From contig CAMDCE010000001.1 in assembly GCA_945889625.1 (NCBI GenBank), positions 124,001 to 188,000 of the forward strand: a DNA stretch of 64,000 nt. Direction: 5' to 3'. The position numbers and the translations under genes were made by a program. Shown here in pieces: positions 49,995-57,615 of the stretch. Each line of letters opens with the position of its first letter. The first letter of the stretch is position 1. The stretch comes from Asaia bogorensis. Its GTDB lineage: Bacteria > Pseudomonadota > Alphaproteobacteria > Reyranellales > Reyranellaceae. Below the pieces are notes generated by a model, which had not been told where the DNA came from, made no database searches, and saw nothing but the letters and a program-made list of their open reading frames with translations.

Positions 49995-50762
49995 CTACCT
50001 CGTGAGTTTTCCGTGCCGGCCTTCGCCCCTGGCGAAGCGCGCCGCGCCGCTTTGTGATTCCTGCCGCCGTGCCGCCAGCGAGAGCTCCATCTCGCGCCGG
50101 ATCGCGGCTTGCTGGTCGCGGTCGAAACTTTCATAGGCCGATTGCCGATCCGACGTCATGGCAATCGGCGGGAAGTCCGCGATCTCGCGGGCAAGCTTCT
50201 CGGCCGCGGCGCGGGTCGTGCCGCGCGCCACCTTGCGGGTGGCAAGCCCGATGGCGATCGCCTCGTCGGCGCCGACGGCGCGGCCGGTCAGCAGCATGTC
50301 CAGCGCACGGCCCTGGCCCACGATGCGCGGCAGGCGGACGGTGGTGCCGTCGCTCATCGGGACGCCCCAGCGCCGCGAGAAGACGCCGAAGACCGCCGTA
50401 TCGTCGACGATGCGGATGTCGCAGAACAGCGCCACGCCGAGGCCGCCGGCGCAGGCATGGCCCTCGACCGCGGCGATCACCGGCTTTGTGAGGGGGCTGC
50501 GCAGCGGGCCCGCCTCGCTGCCGGCCCACGGGAAATAGTCGGTCCCCGATCCCAGCTCCTTCAAGTCGGCGCCGGCACAGAAGGCGCCGCCGGCACCGGT
50601 CAGCACCGCCACCCGCGCCGTGCGATCGGCGTCGAAAGCCTTGAGCGCCGCCGCAAGACCGTGGGCGGCCTCGTTGTCGAGCGCGTTCCTGGCCCGGGGC
50701 CGATTGATGACGATGGTGGTGACCGGTCCGCTGGTCTCGACCAGGATCTTGGGTGTGCTCAT
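49995..50762 (-). CDS. Enoyl-CoA hydratase/isomerase (crotonase) family protein
   Basis: A 255-residue crotonase: TVVINRPRARNALDNEAA-type start, GGAFCAGADLKELGSGTDYF, VEGHACAGGLGVALFCDIRI and SRRWGVPMSDGTTVRLPRIV. As with the protein at 47376-48167, the usual two Glu of hydratases are not evident. The two proteins are similar over the active-site region, so they may be paralogues split between facing operons. It is the fourth gene of the puuD-led operon, 9 bases after the 129-aa gene. Confidence 0.87.
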   Translation of the reverse strand: MSTPKILVETSGPVTTIVINRPRARNALDNEAAHGLAAALKAFDADRTARVAVLTGAGGAFCAGADLKELGSGTDYFPWAGSEAGPLRSPLTKPVIAAVEGHACAGGLGVALFCDIRIVDDTAVFGVFSRRWGVPMSDGTTVRLPRIVGQGRALDMLLTGRAVGADEAIAIGLATRKVARGTTRAAAEKLAREIADFPPIAMTSDRQSAYESFDRDQQAAIRREMELSLAARRQESQSGAARFARGEGRHGKLTR

Positions 50763-50771
50763 CGCGCCTTG

Positions 50772-51161
50772 TTATCGAACCGTCGCCAGCTCGTCTTCGA
50801 GCTGCGCGTTGGTCCGCCGCGGCGTGCGGAAGTACCACCAGTTCTTCTGCGGCGTCCATTTTTCCTTCTTGGCCGTGCCGCCGCCCCACACGCATTTCTT
50901 GAACTCGCGCGTGCCGGCCATAAAGGCCTTGTCGGCATCGTCGAGCTTCAGCGCATGGTCGCCCATCTCCTCGCGGCTGAACATCGGCAGCGCCTCGAGG
51001 ATCAATTCGCGCACATCGACGTCGTTCAGCCAGTTGTCGAGGTCGAAATTGTAGTCCTGGCGCTCGAGATCGGCGGCGAAGGTGGCCCATTGGTCGATCA
51101 GCTCACGCAGATCCTCGACATTGGGTGGCGCGGGAGGCGGAGGTCGAAACGGTGATTTCAT
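50772..51161 (-). CDS. Hypothetical acidic protein, 129 aa (possible immunity or partner protein)
   Basis: The ATG at 51161 overlaps the stop of the preceding gene (ATGA). The 129-aa product is acidic in its first two-thirds (NVEDLRELIDQWATFAADLE, YNFDLDNWLNDVDVRELILE) and ends with a basic, Trp-rich part (KEKWTPQKNWWYFRTPRR). No signal peptide. I recognise no named family, though an acidic helix followed by a WWYFRTP-type motif recurs in small hypothetical proteins. Because it is coupled to a gene with a BECR-toxin-like C-terminus, an immunity role is a possibility, not a finding. Confidence 0.6.
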   Translation of the reverse strand: MKSPFRPPPPAPPNVEDLRELIDQWATFAADLERQDYNFDLDNWLNDVDVRELILEALPMFSREEMGDHALKLDDADKAFMAGTREFKKCVWGGGTAKKEKWTPQKNWWYFRTPRRTNAQLEDELATVR

Positions 51162-51622
51162 TCGCTGCCGCGCTCCGCCTGGCGACGATAATACCGCTCG
51201 CCATCGTTGGGTTTGAAGAAGGTACGGATGATGCCGTTGGCGTTGAAGGCGATGAACGCGCCGGTCTGGCGGTCGAACCGCGTGACAACACCGTCGCGCC
51301 GTACCGTCTCCAGGACCGGGCCGCCGACGGCGGTATCGCGCAGCAACTGCGCCTGATGCAGGTAGTCGTGTTTGGTCAGCCGGCCGAATTCCGCCCCGTG
51401 CTTTTGATAGTGTTCGTCGAGCCGCCGGGCATCGGCGAAGCCCACGCCGGCGCCCCAGCCTTTCTGCCCGGTGGGCTCGGCCGCTTGAGCCGCCATGGAA
51501 TCGCGCGCGACACGGCGCTCGCCGCGGTCGGCTACTTGGGTCCAATAGGCGAATATAGCAGCCGCCGCCAACGCCGCTGTAAGCAGCCGACGCCAGGGCA
51601 GGCCGCCTAGGCGGCCGTACAT
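51158..51622 (-). CDS. Membrane-anchored protein with BECR-nuclease-toxin-like C-terminus, 154 aa
   Basis: From the ATG at 51622 the protein has one N-terminal membrane segment (RLLTAALAAAAIFAYWTQV) followed by a charged linker. The C-terminal 85 residues (DEHYQKHGAEFGRLTKHDYL, VTRFDRQTGAFIAFNANGII, TFFKPNDGERYYRRQAER) match by eye the HG-FG, RTFFKP pattern of barnase/EndoU/colicin-like toxin tips. It lies 4 bases after puuD and overlaps an acidic 129-aa gene. The assignment is by pattern only. A house-keeping role with the same fold is equally possible. Confidence 0.6.
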   Translation of the reverse strand: MYGRLGGLPWRRLLTAALAAAAIFAYWTQVADRGERRVARDSMAAQAAEPTGQKGWGAGVGFADARRLDEHYQKHGAEFGRLTKHDYLHQAQLLRDTAVGGPVLETVRRDGVVTRFDRQTGAFIAFNANGIIRTFFKPNDGERYYRRQAERGSE

Positions 51623-51626
51623 GGCG

Positions 51627-52829
51627 CTATTGTGCGCCAGCTTTGAACCAACGCGCAATCAGGCGTCGCTCGCTGTCGGTGATTTGCGTCATGTTTCCCG
51701 GCGGCATGACCCGGGAGACGGCTGTCTGCAGGTTGATCATCGCGGCCCGCGCATGGATCTGGTCGGGCGTTTCGAGGATCACGCCCTTGGGCGCCACTGC
51801 GATGCCCTCCTGTGTCGGTTTCGTGGCATGGCATGACACGCAGCGCGCCTGGATGATCGGCTGGACTTCCTCGAAGGCCACCGGGCCGCCGCCATCGGCG
51901 CTCGGACGGGGCAGCGACAACAGCGCCGTCAGCGCCAGCACGACCAGGCCGGAGGCCAGCACCAGCGGGTTGGGATCGCCACCATTGCGACGCGCAAAAT
52001 GACGCTGCACGAACCACACGCGCACCAGCGTGCCGGCCACCGAGATCATGACCAACAGCACCCAGTTCCATTCGTGGCCGTAGAGGCCGGCGTAATGGTT
52101 GCTGATCATGGTGAACAGCACCGGCAGGGTGAAGTAGGTGTTGTGCACCGAGCGCTGGCGGCCCAGCGCGGCGAACTTCGGATCGGGCGTGCGGCCTTCC
52201 TCCTTGGCTTTCACCAGCTCGCGCTGGCCGGGAATGATCGCGAAATAGACGTTGAGCACCATGATGGTGCCCAGCATGGCGCCGAAATGGAGATAGGCAC
52301 CGCGGCCCGAGAAGAGATGGCAGAGCGCCCAGGCGGCCACGGTGCAGTAGAGAAACAGCAGCCCGCCCAGGACGACGTCGTCCTCGCCGAAGGCCGAGCG
52401 GCAGAGCCCGTCATAGACCAGCCAGCCGCCCACCAGGAACGCAAGCCCGATGGCGATTGCCTGCCACTTGTCGAGCGCCATGACCGCGGGATCGATCAGG
52501 GCGATCTCGGCGCCGTGGTAGTAGACGAGGCAGAGCAGCAGGAAGCCGGTGATCAGCGTCGTATAGGCTTCCCACATGAACCAGTGCAGCTCGGGCGGCA
52601 GTTTGGCCGGCGCCAGGGTGAATTTCTTGGCGGTGTAGAAGCCGCCGCCATGGACCGCCCAGACCTCGCCGCCGATGCCCTTGGCCGCGTCGGCCGGATC
52701 GAGCGGGGCGTGCAGGTGATTGTCCAGCCAGATGAAGTAGAAAGAGGCGCCGACCCAGGCGATGCCCACGATCATATGGGCCCAGCGCAAAATGAGATTC
52801 AGCCAGTCGGCAAGGAAAGCAGCGTCCAC
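51627..52829 (-). CDS. puuD: Cytochrome c-linked urate oxidase PuuD (urate hydroxylase)
   Basis: A 400-residue protein with about eight membrane segments in residues 1-305 (LILRWAHMIVGIAWVGASFY and others) and a C-terminal cytochrome c domain with the haem site CVSCH (residues 330-334) and a likely Met ligand in VMPPGNMTQITD. The urate-oxidase domain (WAVHGGGFYTAKKFTLAP, GQRSVHNTYFTLP-like) is the PuuD signature. It oxidises urate to 5-hydroxyisourate at the membrane, passing electrons to the haem and then the respiratory chain instead of O2 directly. It heads an operon of five genes reading towards 48970. Other purine genes are not in the window. Confidence 0.93.
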   Translation of the reverse strand: MDAAFLADWLNLILRWAHMIVGIAWVGASFYFIWLDNHLHAPLDPADAAKGIGGEVWAVHGGGFYTAKKFTLAPAKLPPELHWFMWEAYTTLITGFLLLCLVYYHGAEIALIDPAVMALDKWQAIAIGLAFLVGGWLVYDGLCRSAFGEDDVVLGGLLFLYCTVAAWALCHLFSGRGAYLHFGAMLGTIMVLNVYFAIIPGQRELVKAKEEGRTPDPKFAALGRQRSVHNTYFTLPVLFTMISNHYAGLYGHEWNWVLLVMISVAGTLVRVWFVQRHFARRNGGDPNPLVLASGLVVLALTALLSLPRPSADGGGPVAFEEVQPIIQARCVSCHATKPTQEGIAVAPKGVILETPDQIHARAAMINLQTAVSRVMPPGNMTQITDSERRLIARWFKAGAQ

Positions 52830-52899
52830 GCCCCATCGTCGCTCATGTTTCTCTCACACGCTAGAGGCGTCTGTGAAGACGCCGCAGGAGAGGTGAATG

Positions 52900-54831
52900 T
52901 CACACGAGATCCCGGGGAATGGAGCGGTCCCATTGGCGATGACAGACCTCGCTGGTGCCTTCCCAAGCGCGCACTGTCGCGCGCAGCAGGAAGGCGTCGC
53001 GCGTGCAGCTGAGCTGCATCTGCGTTTCGATTCGTACTTGCCAGTCGCCCCGCTGTTTCGTCTCGGTCCGCCGCATCTCGGCTGTGGCGCTCAGCGGGTC
53101 GTCGTCCTTGAGATCGAATTTGAACCGGCCCTCGGTGCCCAATTCAAGGCCGAGGCGGTCGATGCGCACGACGCCCGGGCGGATCGCCGTGGGCTCCTCG
53201 GGCGTTGCCGTCTCCGGCTCCGGCAGCGGCGGCAACCGATCGATGCGGCCGGGCGCGCGTACCGGCAGGTCGAGCGTGCCGCCAAGAATTGTCACCGTCG
53301 CCTTCTCAGGGGCCGGCCAGATCATCGGCCAATAAGCGGTCGAGAGCGCGAGCCTGATCCTGTGGCCCGCCGGAAACACCGCGCCGGCGTCGTTGAGCTG
53401 GATACGGACCCGGTAGCGCTGTCCCGCCACCAGCGGCGCAGGCGCTTCGTGGCCGTCGCGATGCGTGAGGTTGAGCACGCCAAAGCTCACGCGCAGCGAT
53501 TCGGCCGACGGATGGACGTCGCACAGCCGGGCCGCGAGGTTCGCGATCGGCCTGTCGCACGCGACGTCGAGGGTGAGGACCGCCGCCCCCAGGATCTCGA
53601 TCGCCTCGTCGAGCGCCGGCGTCTCGAAGACCAGCGACTGCGCGTCGTCTTCGCGCTGATCACCCGCCTGGTCGCGTCCTCTACCGAACGGACACCACTC
53701 TCCGGCATGCCGGCCAACCGTCTGGGGCGAGCACACTGCACGCGCTGCAAGAGGCGTGCTTTGGATGGAGAGCCCGTCATCGGTCAGGAACAGGCGATGG
53801 GGTATCATGTCCATCGGCGGCCACGATGGCTCGGCCACCCAGCGCCCGGGCAAGGTCTCGTGGTGGGTCGCAGGCTTGGCGCTATCGGTCATCCAGGCGC
53901 GCAGCATGGGCTCGTCCATCACGCCGCTGTCGACGCCCTTCAGCCAGTGATCCCACCAGCGCAGCATGTCCTGCAGGAAGCCGGTCTGCGGGCCGGGCAG
54001 GGCAAAATGCGGGTAGGCATGGGCCCACGGTCCGATCAGACCCTTGCGGGGAACCGCGAGCCGTTCCAGGAGGCGCGGAATGGCGTTGCTGTAGCCGTCG
54101 GTCCAGCCGCCGACCGCGTACACCGGACATTGGATCGCTCCGTAGTCCTCGCACACCGAGCCATGCCGCCAATAGGCGTCGCGTCGTTGATGCCGCAGCC
54201 AGAGCTCGAGGAACAACGGCAGGTTCTCCAGGCGCTCCAGCCACATCGCCCGCCAGCGATCGCCGACCAGCGCGGGATCGGGCGGATGGCACATCGCGCC
54301 GAAGAAGAACGCCGCCCAGCCGAATCCCGAGGTCAGCTTTGCGCCGCCCATATAGTGCACGTCGTCGGCGTAACGGTCGTCGGTCGAGCAGATCGTCACG
54401 ACGGCCTTGAGCGCCGGCGGCCGGCGCGCGGCCACCTGGAGTCCGTTGAAGCCGCCCCAGGAGATGCCCATCATCCCGACCGCGCCGCTGCACCAGGGTT
54501 GGGCCGCCAGCCAGGCGATGATCTCCAGGGCGTCGTCCTGCTCTTGGCGCGCATACTCGTCGACCAACAGGCCGTCCGATTCGCCGCTGCCCCGGATATC
54601 GACCCGCACACCGGCGTAACCATGACCGGCCAGATAGGGATGGGTGAGCGCATCGCGGTCATTGGTGCCGTCGCGCTTGCGATAGGGGAGATACTCCAGG
54701 ATGGCGGGAACCGGATCCTGCTCGGCGTCTTCGGGCAGCCAGATGCGGGCGGCCAGCCTCGTGCCGTCCTTCAAGGGTATCGACGTATGCTCGATGACGC
54801 GCACCGCGCGGGGAAAGCTCGTTACGATCAA
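52900..54831 (-). CDS. CocE/NonD-family hydrolase (X-Pro dipeptidyl-peptidase S15-like)
   Basis: A TTG start at 54831 with GGAGCAGCGTC upstream gives 643 residues; a GTG about 27 bases later is an alternative. The N-terminal hydrolase domain shows PAILEYLPYRKRDGTNDRDA, the GYAGVRVDIRGSGESDG segment and the nucleophile GAVGMMGISWGGFNGLQVAA. The C-terminal half is a jelly-roll (ATVTILGGTLDLPVRAP-like) as in cocaine esterase and X-Pro peptidases. The acid lies in GGWTDGYSN and a His in WAHAYPHF. It cleaves an ester or amide in the cytoplasm. It stands alone between puuD and a CAP gene. Confidence 0.87.
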   Translation of the reverse strand: MIVTSFPRAVRVIEHTSIPLKDGTRLAARIWLPEDAEQDPVPAILEYLPYRKRDGTNDRDALTHPYLAGHGYAGVRVDIRGSGESDGLLVDEYARQEQDDALEIIAWLAAQPWCSGAVGMMGISWGGFNGLQVAARRPPALKAVVTICSTDDRYADDVHYMGGAKLTSGFGWAAFFFGAMCHPPDPALVGDRWRAMWLERLENLPLFLELWLRHQRRDAYWRHGSVCEDYGAIQCPVYAVGGWTDGYSNAIPRLLERLAVPRKGLIGPWAHAYPHFALPGPQTGFLQDMLRWWDHWLKGVDSGVMDEPMLRAWMTDSAKPATHHETLPGRWVAEPSWPPMDMIPHRLFLTDDGLSIQSTPLAARAVCSPQTVGRHAGEWCPFGRGRDQAGDQREDDAQSLVFETPALDEAIEILGAAVLTLDVACDRPIANLAARLCDVHPSAESLRVSFGVLNLTHRDGHEAPAPLVAGQRYRVRIQLNDAGAVFPAGHRIRLALSTAYWPMIWPAPEKATVTILGGTLDLPVRAPGRIDRLPPLPEPETATPEEPTAIRPGVVRIDRLGLELGTEGRFKFDLKDDDPLSATAEMRRTETKQRGDWQVRIETQMQLSCTRDAFLLRATVRAWEGTSEVCHRQWDRSIPRDLV

Positions 54832-54895
54832 GACGCTGCTCCAGCCAGGCCGCGCGGTGTCAGCCTGGCCAGACTAGCCCGACGATCGTTCGACT

Positions 54896-55249
54896 TCACT
54901 TTCCGCCGAACAACTCGACGGTGATGTTGCAGGCATGGCCGACGCCGACCGCATCGAACTCCCGCTTGAGGATGTTGGCGCGATGGCCGGGCGATCCCAT
55001 GAGCTGGGTATGGATCGACTTTGCGTTCTTATGGCCCATCGCGAGATTCTCGCCTTTCCAGCGGTAGCCGAGGCCGTTGAAGGCGGCCTGGTAGCCGTCA
55101 TGGGCGAACTGGCCCGTGGCGCACATCCTTTCGGCGCGGACCTGGGCGCGGGCGCTGAGCGCAGGATCTTCCCGGAAAGCCGGCACATGGGCGTCGCCGC
55201 GCGAGGCGTTCATCAGCATGACCAGGGCCGTCACGATCGCGGAATTCAT
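54896..55249 (-). CDS. CAP (SCP/PR-1) domain protein, 117 aa
   Basis: The ATG at 55249 has AAGGA upstream and gives 117 residues with a weak hydrophobic N-terminus (IVTALVMLMNASRG), perhaps an uncut signal. CAP elements are visible: REDPALSARAQVRAERMCA, ENLAMGHKNAKSIHTQLMGS and PGHRANILKREFDAVGVGHA with the family's His/Glu set. Bacterial CAP proteins are extracytoplasmic and bind peptidoglycan or lipids; the role is unknown. The longer in-frame extension to 55324 is not supported. Divergent from a short hypothetical gene. Confidence 0.75.
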   Translation of the reverse strand: MNSAIVTALVMLMNASRGDAHVPAFREDPALSARAQVRAERMCATGQFAHDGYQAAFNGLGYRWKGENLAMGHKNAKSIHTQLMGSPGHRANILKREFDAVGVGHACNITVELFGGK

Positions 55250-55327
55250 GTATCCTTGTATCACGCGCCCGACGGCGCGAGCGGGGCGGCACTGTGGCCG
55301 TCCCACGGCAGGAAGGGGTGCCACGCC

Positions 55328-55627
55328 ATGACGACGATCGATGCTTTCCGCAGCAGCGTGTCGGCGGCTTCACCGCCAGCAGATGCCGGCCCTGCCTTGC
55401 AGGGCCTGTGGTGGCTGCTCAAGGACGATTGGGACCGCGCACACAAATGCGTGCAGGACCACGAAAGCGACCCGGACTGCAATTGGGTGCACGCGCACCT
55501 GCACCGCCAAGAGGGCGACATGACGAATGCCGGCGGCTGGTATCGGCGTGCCGGCCGGCCCGTCGCCACCTGTTCGCTGCAGGACGAGTGGAGCCAGGTC
55601 GCGACGGAGCTGCTCGCCCGGAAATAG
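55328..55627 (+). CDS. Conserved hypothetical protein, 99 aa
   Basis: The ATG at 55328 follows an AGGAAGGGG site. The 99-aa soluble protein has LQGLWWLLKDDWDRAHKCVQ and then CNWVHAHLHRQEGDMTNAGG with WYRRAGRPVA near the end. It shows helix-turn-helix-like spacing of Trp, His and Cys that resembles a single TPR-type repeat unit; I know no named family. Cysteines at about 41, 50 and 82 are of unknown significance. It is divergent from the CAP gene and convergent with a SpoIIAA-like gene, with a family A palindrome between. Confidence 0.65.
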   Translation: MTTIDAFRSSVSAASPPADAGPALQGLWWLLKDDWDRAHKCVQDHESDPDCNWVHAHLHRQEGDMTNAGGWYRRAGRPVATCSLQDEWSQVATELLARK

Positions 55628-55640
55628 GGGCCGTCAGTCC

Positions 55641-55743
55641 CTAAAGCGCGATAGCTTTTGCTTTGGCCATCGGCCCAGCCTCCGCAGCGGAGCGGCGCAT
55701 ATGCTGGGCCGATGGCGCGATTCAGTTGAAAGCTATCGCGCTC
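55641..55743. repeat. Palindromic repeat family A, copy 4
   Basis: CTAAAGCGCGATAGCTTTTG (55641-55660) pairs with GAAAGCTATCGCGCT (55728-55742), with an inner pair GCCATCGGCCCAGC and GCTGGGCCGATGGC. The TAG stop of the minus-strand SpoIIAA-like gene (55733-55735) lies within the right arm, as in the other copies. Confidence 0.75.
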
Positions 55744-56113
55744 CAGGTGGCGGATTATCGGCGATCCACTTGCGGGCCGCATGGATGTTGGGAAAGACTT
55801 GGGCTGGTCGGCCGCTGATCTCGATGCTGGCGAACAGCTTGGCGAGTTCGCCGCGCTTGCGATCGGCCACGAAGGCGATGGCGCCGCGCGTTCCGTCGAC
55901 CGGATATTGCCGGATGTACTGCGCGAGCGCCGTCAGCTCCGCCTCGGTGAACCCGGGGTATGAATCGATGACATCGACGATCTTGCGATAGTGCACGACC
56001 TTCGCCTCGGCGATGCCGCGGGCGAATTCCACGAGGTCGGCCAAGGTGAGCTTGCCGGTCGCGACCCCGATGACGAGTCGGTCCGGATGGTAGAGGGTCG
56101 AGCGGATCGGCAT
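55733..56113 (-). CDS. SpoIIAA/STAS-like protein, 126 aa
   Basis: The ATG at 56113 gives 126 residues. The pattern is that of the SpoIIAA-like STAS fold seen in small alphaproteobacterial proteins: DRLVIGVATGKLTLADLVEF, YRKIVDVIDSYPGFTEAELT, GAIAFVADRKRGELAKLF and a final PNIHAARKWIADN helix. Binding of a lipid, nucleotide or protein partner is possible. The end of the gene, including the last Arg codon and the TAG stop, is supplied by the family A repeat. An in-frame start further up (56185) is unlikely. Confidence 0.72.
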   Translation of the reverse strand: MPIRSTLYHPDRLVIGVATGKLTLADLVEFARGIAEAKVVHYRKIVDVIDSYPGFTEAELTALAQYIRQYPVDGTRGAIAFVADRKRGELAKLFASIEISGRPAQVFPNIHAARKWIADNPPPGAR

Positions 56114-56203
56114 GACGGGCGCTTGTCCTCGATCGCCAGACAAGCGCGCCACGACGCCCGTTGCAAGGGGCCTTGCAAGGGGCATGAACGGTTTCGGCCG
56201 GGA

Positions 56204-57487
56204 CTAGTGCCGGCTGATCTCGGCGCGGCCTACCACCATGTGATGCACCTCGTCCGGGCCGTCGGCGAAGCGCAGGTGGCGCTGGTTGACGTACATCTCC
56301 GACAAGGGCGACCACTGCGACACGCCGGTGGCGCCGTGGATCTGCATCGCCTGGTCGATGATCAGGCAGACCTTCTCCGGCACCATCGCCTTGACCATGC
56401 TGACCCACACGCGGGCCTCGCGGTTGCCCAGCACGTCCATCGCCTTGGCGGCCTTCAGCACCATCAGCCGCATCGCCTCGATCTCGATCCTGGCGCGCGA
56501 CACCAGTTCCAGATTCTTGCCGAGCTGGATGATCGGCTTGCCGAAGGCGGTGCGGGTGGCGCCACGCTTGACCATGAGGTCGAGCGCCTTCTCGGCCGAG
56601 CCGATCGAGCGCATGCAGTGATGGATGCGGCCCGGTCCGAGGCGGACCTGGGAGATCTCGAAGCCGCGGCCTTCGCCCAGCAGCATGTTGCTCGCGGGCA
56701 CCCGGCAATTGTTGAACTTGAGGTGCATGTGGCCGCGCGGCGCGTGGTCGTGGCCGAACACGGTCATCGGTCCCACGATCTCGAGGCCGGGCGTGCCGAT
56801 CGGCACCAGGATCTGCGACTGCTGGAACTGCGGCGAGGCGTCGGGGCTGGTCTTGACCATGACGATCATGATCTTGCAGCGCGGGTCGCCGGCGCCGGAG
56901 ATGTAGTACTTCTCGCCGTTGATCACCCACTCGTCGCCGTCTAATTCGGCGCGGGTGGCGATGTTCTTGGCGTCGGACGACGCGACGCCCGGCTCGGTCA
57001 TGGCATAGGCCGAGCGGATCTCGCCGTTGAGCAGCGGCTTCAGCCACTTCTCCTTCTGCTCGGGCGTGCCGACCCGCTCCAGCACTTCCATGTTGCCGGT
57101 GTCGGGGGCGGAGCAGTTGAGCGACTCCGACGCCAGCGGATACTTGCCGAGCTCGGCGGCGATGTAGGCGTAGTCGAGGTTGGTCAGCCCGCGGCCGATC
57201 TCGGAATGGGGCAGGAAGAAGTTCCACAGGCCCGACTTCTTGGCCTTGTCCTTGGCCGTCTGCAGCAGCTCGAGCTGCCCCGGCGCCCAGCTCCAGCGGT
57301 CCTTGCGGCCCTCGCCTAGGCGGAAGAACTCGGCGATGATCGGCTCGACGTTCTCCGCGATGTGCGCCTTCACCGCGTCGAACAGCGGCTGGGACTCCTT
57401 CGACATGGCGAGGTTGTTGAGCTCGGCGTCGAGATCGGGCCGGGGCTTCTTGGGGGCGGGCTTGGTCGCGGCAACGTGGACGTTCAC
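56204..57487 (-). CDS. Acyl-CoA dehydrogenase, ACAD10/11-like
   Basis: A GTG at 57487 with GAGGAGACACAA upstream gives 427 residues. The family's FAD/CoA segments are visible: SAYAMTEPGVASSDAKNIAT, WVINGEKYYISGAGDPRCKI and FGHDHAPRGHMHLKFNNCRV. The catalytic region reads HLRFADGPDEVHHMVVGRAE, where the usual EGT of other enzymes is DGP. This is the ACAD10/11-type form, often acting on longer or branched/hydroxylated acyl-CoA. It stands alone, divergent from an MFS transporter gene. Confidence 0.92.
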   Translation of the reverse strand: MNVHVAATKPAPKKPRPDLDAELNNLAMSKESQPLFDAVKAHIAENVEPIIAEFFRLGEGRKDRWSWAPGQLELLQTAKDKAKKSGLWNFFLPHSEIGRGLTNLDYAYIAAELGKYPLASESLNCSAPDTGNMEVLERVGTPEQKEKWLKPLLNGEIRSAYAMTEPGVASSDAKNIATRAELDGDEWVINGEKYYISGAGDPRCKIMIVMVKTSPDASPQFQQSQILVPIGTPGLEIVGPMTVFGHDHAPRGHMHLKFNNCRVPASNMLLGEGRGFEISQVRLGPGRIHHCMRSIGSAEKALDLMVKRGATRTAFGKPIIQLGKNLELVSRARIEIEAMRLMVLKAAKAMDVLGNREARVWVSMVKAMVPEKVCLIIDQAMQIHGATGVSQWSPLSEMYVNQRHLRFADGPDEVHHMVVGRAEISRH

Positions 57488-57615
57488 TTGTGTCTCCTCA
57501 CTTTGGCTGGGGGAAACCCTAGACGAGTTTTGGCGGGCGCGAAATCGCACCGAGCCTCGAAACAGGTCGAGAGAATTGGCTGGAAAGAGATCTGGAAGAA
57601 GCGGACGGTTGCGCC

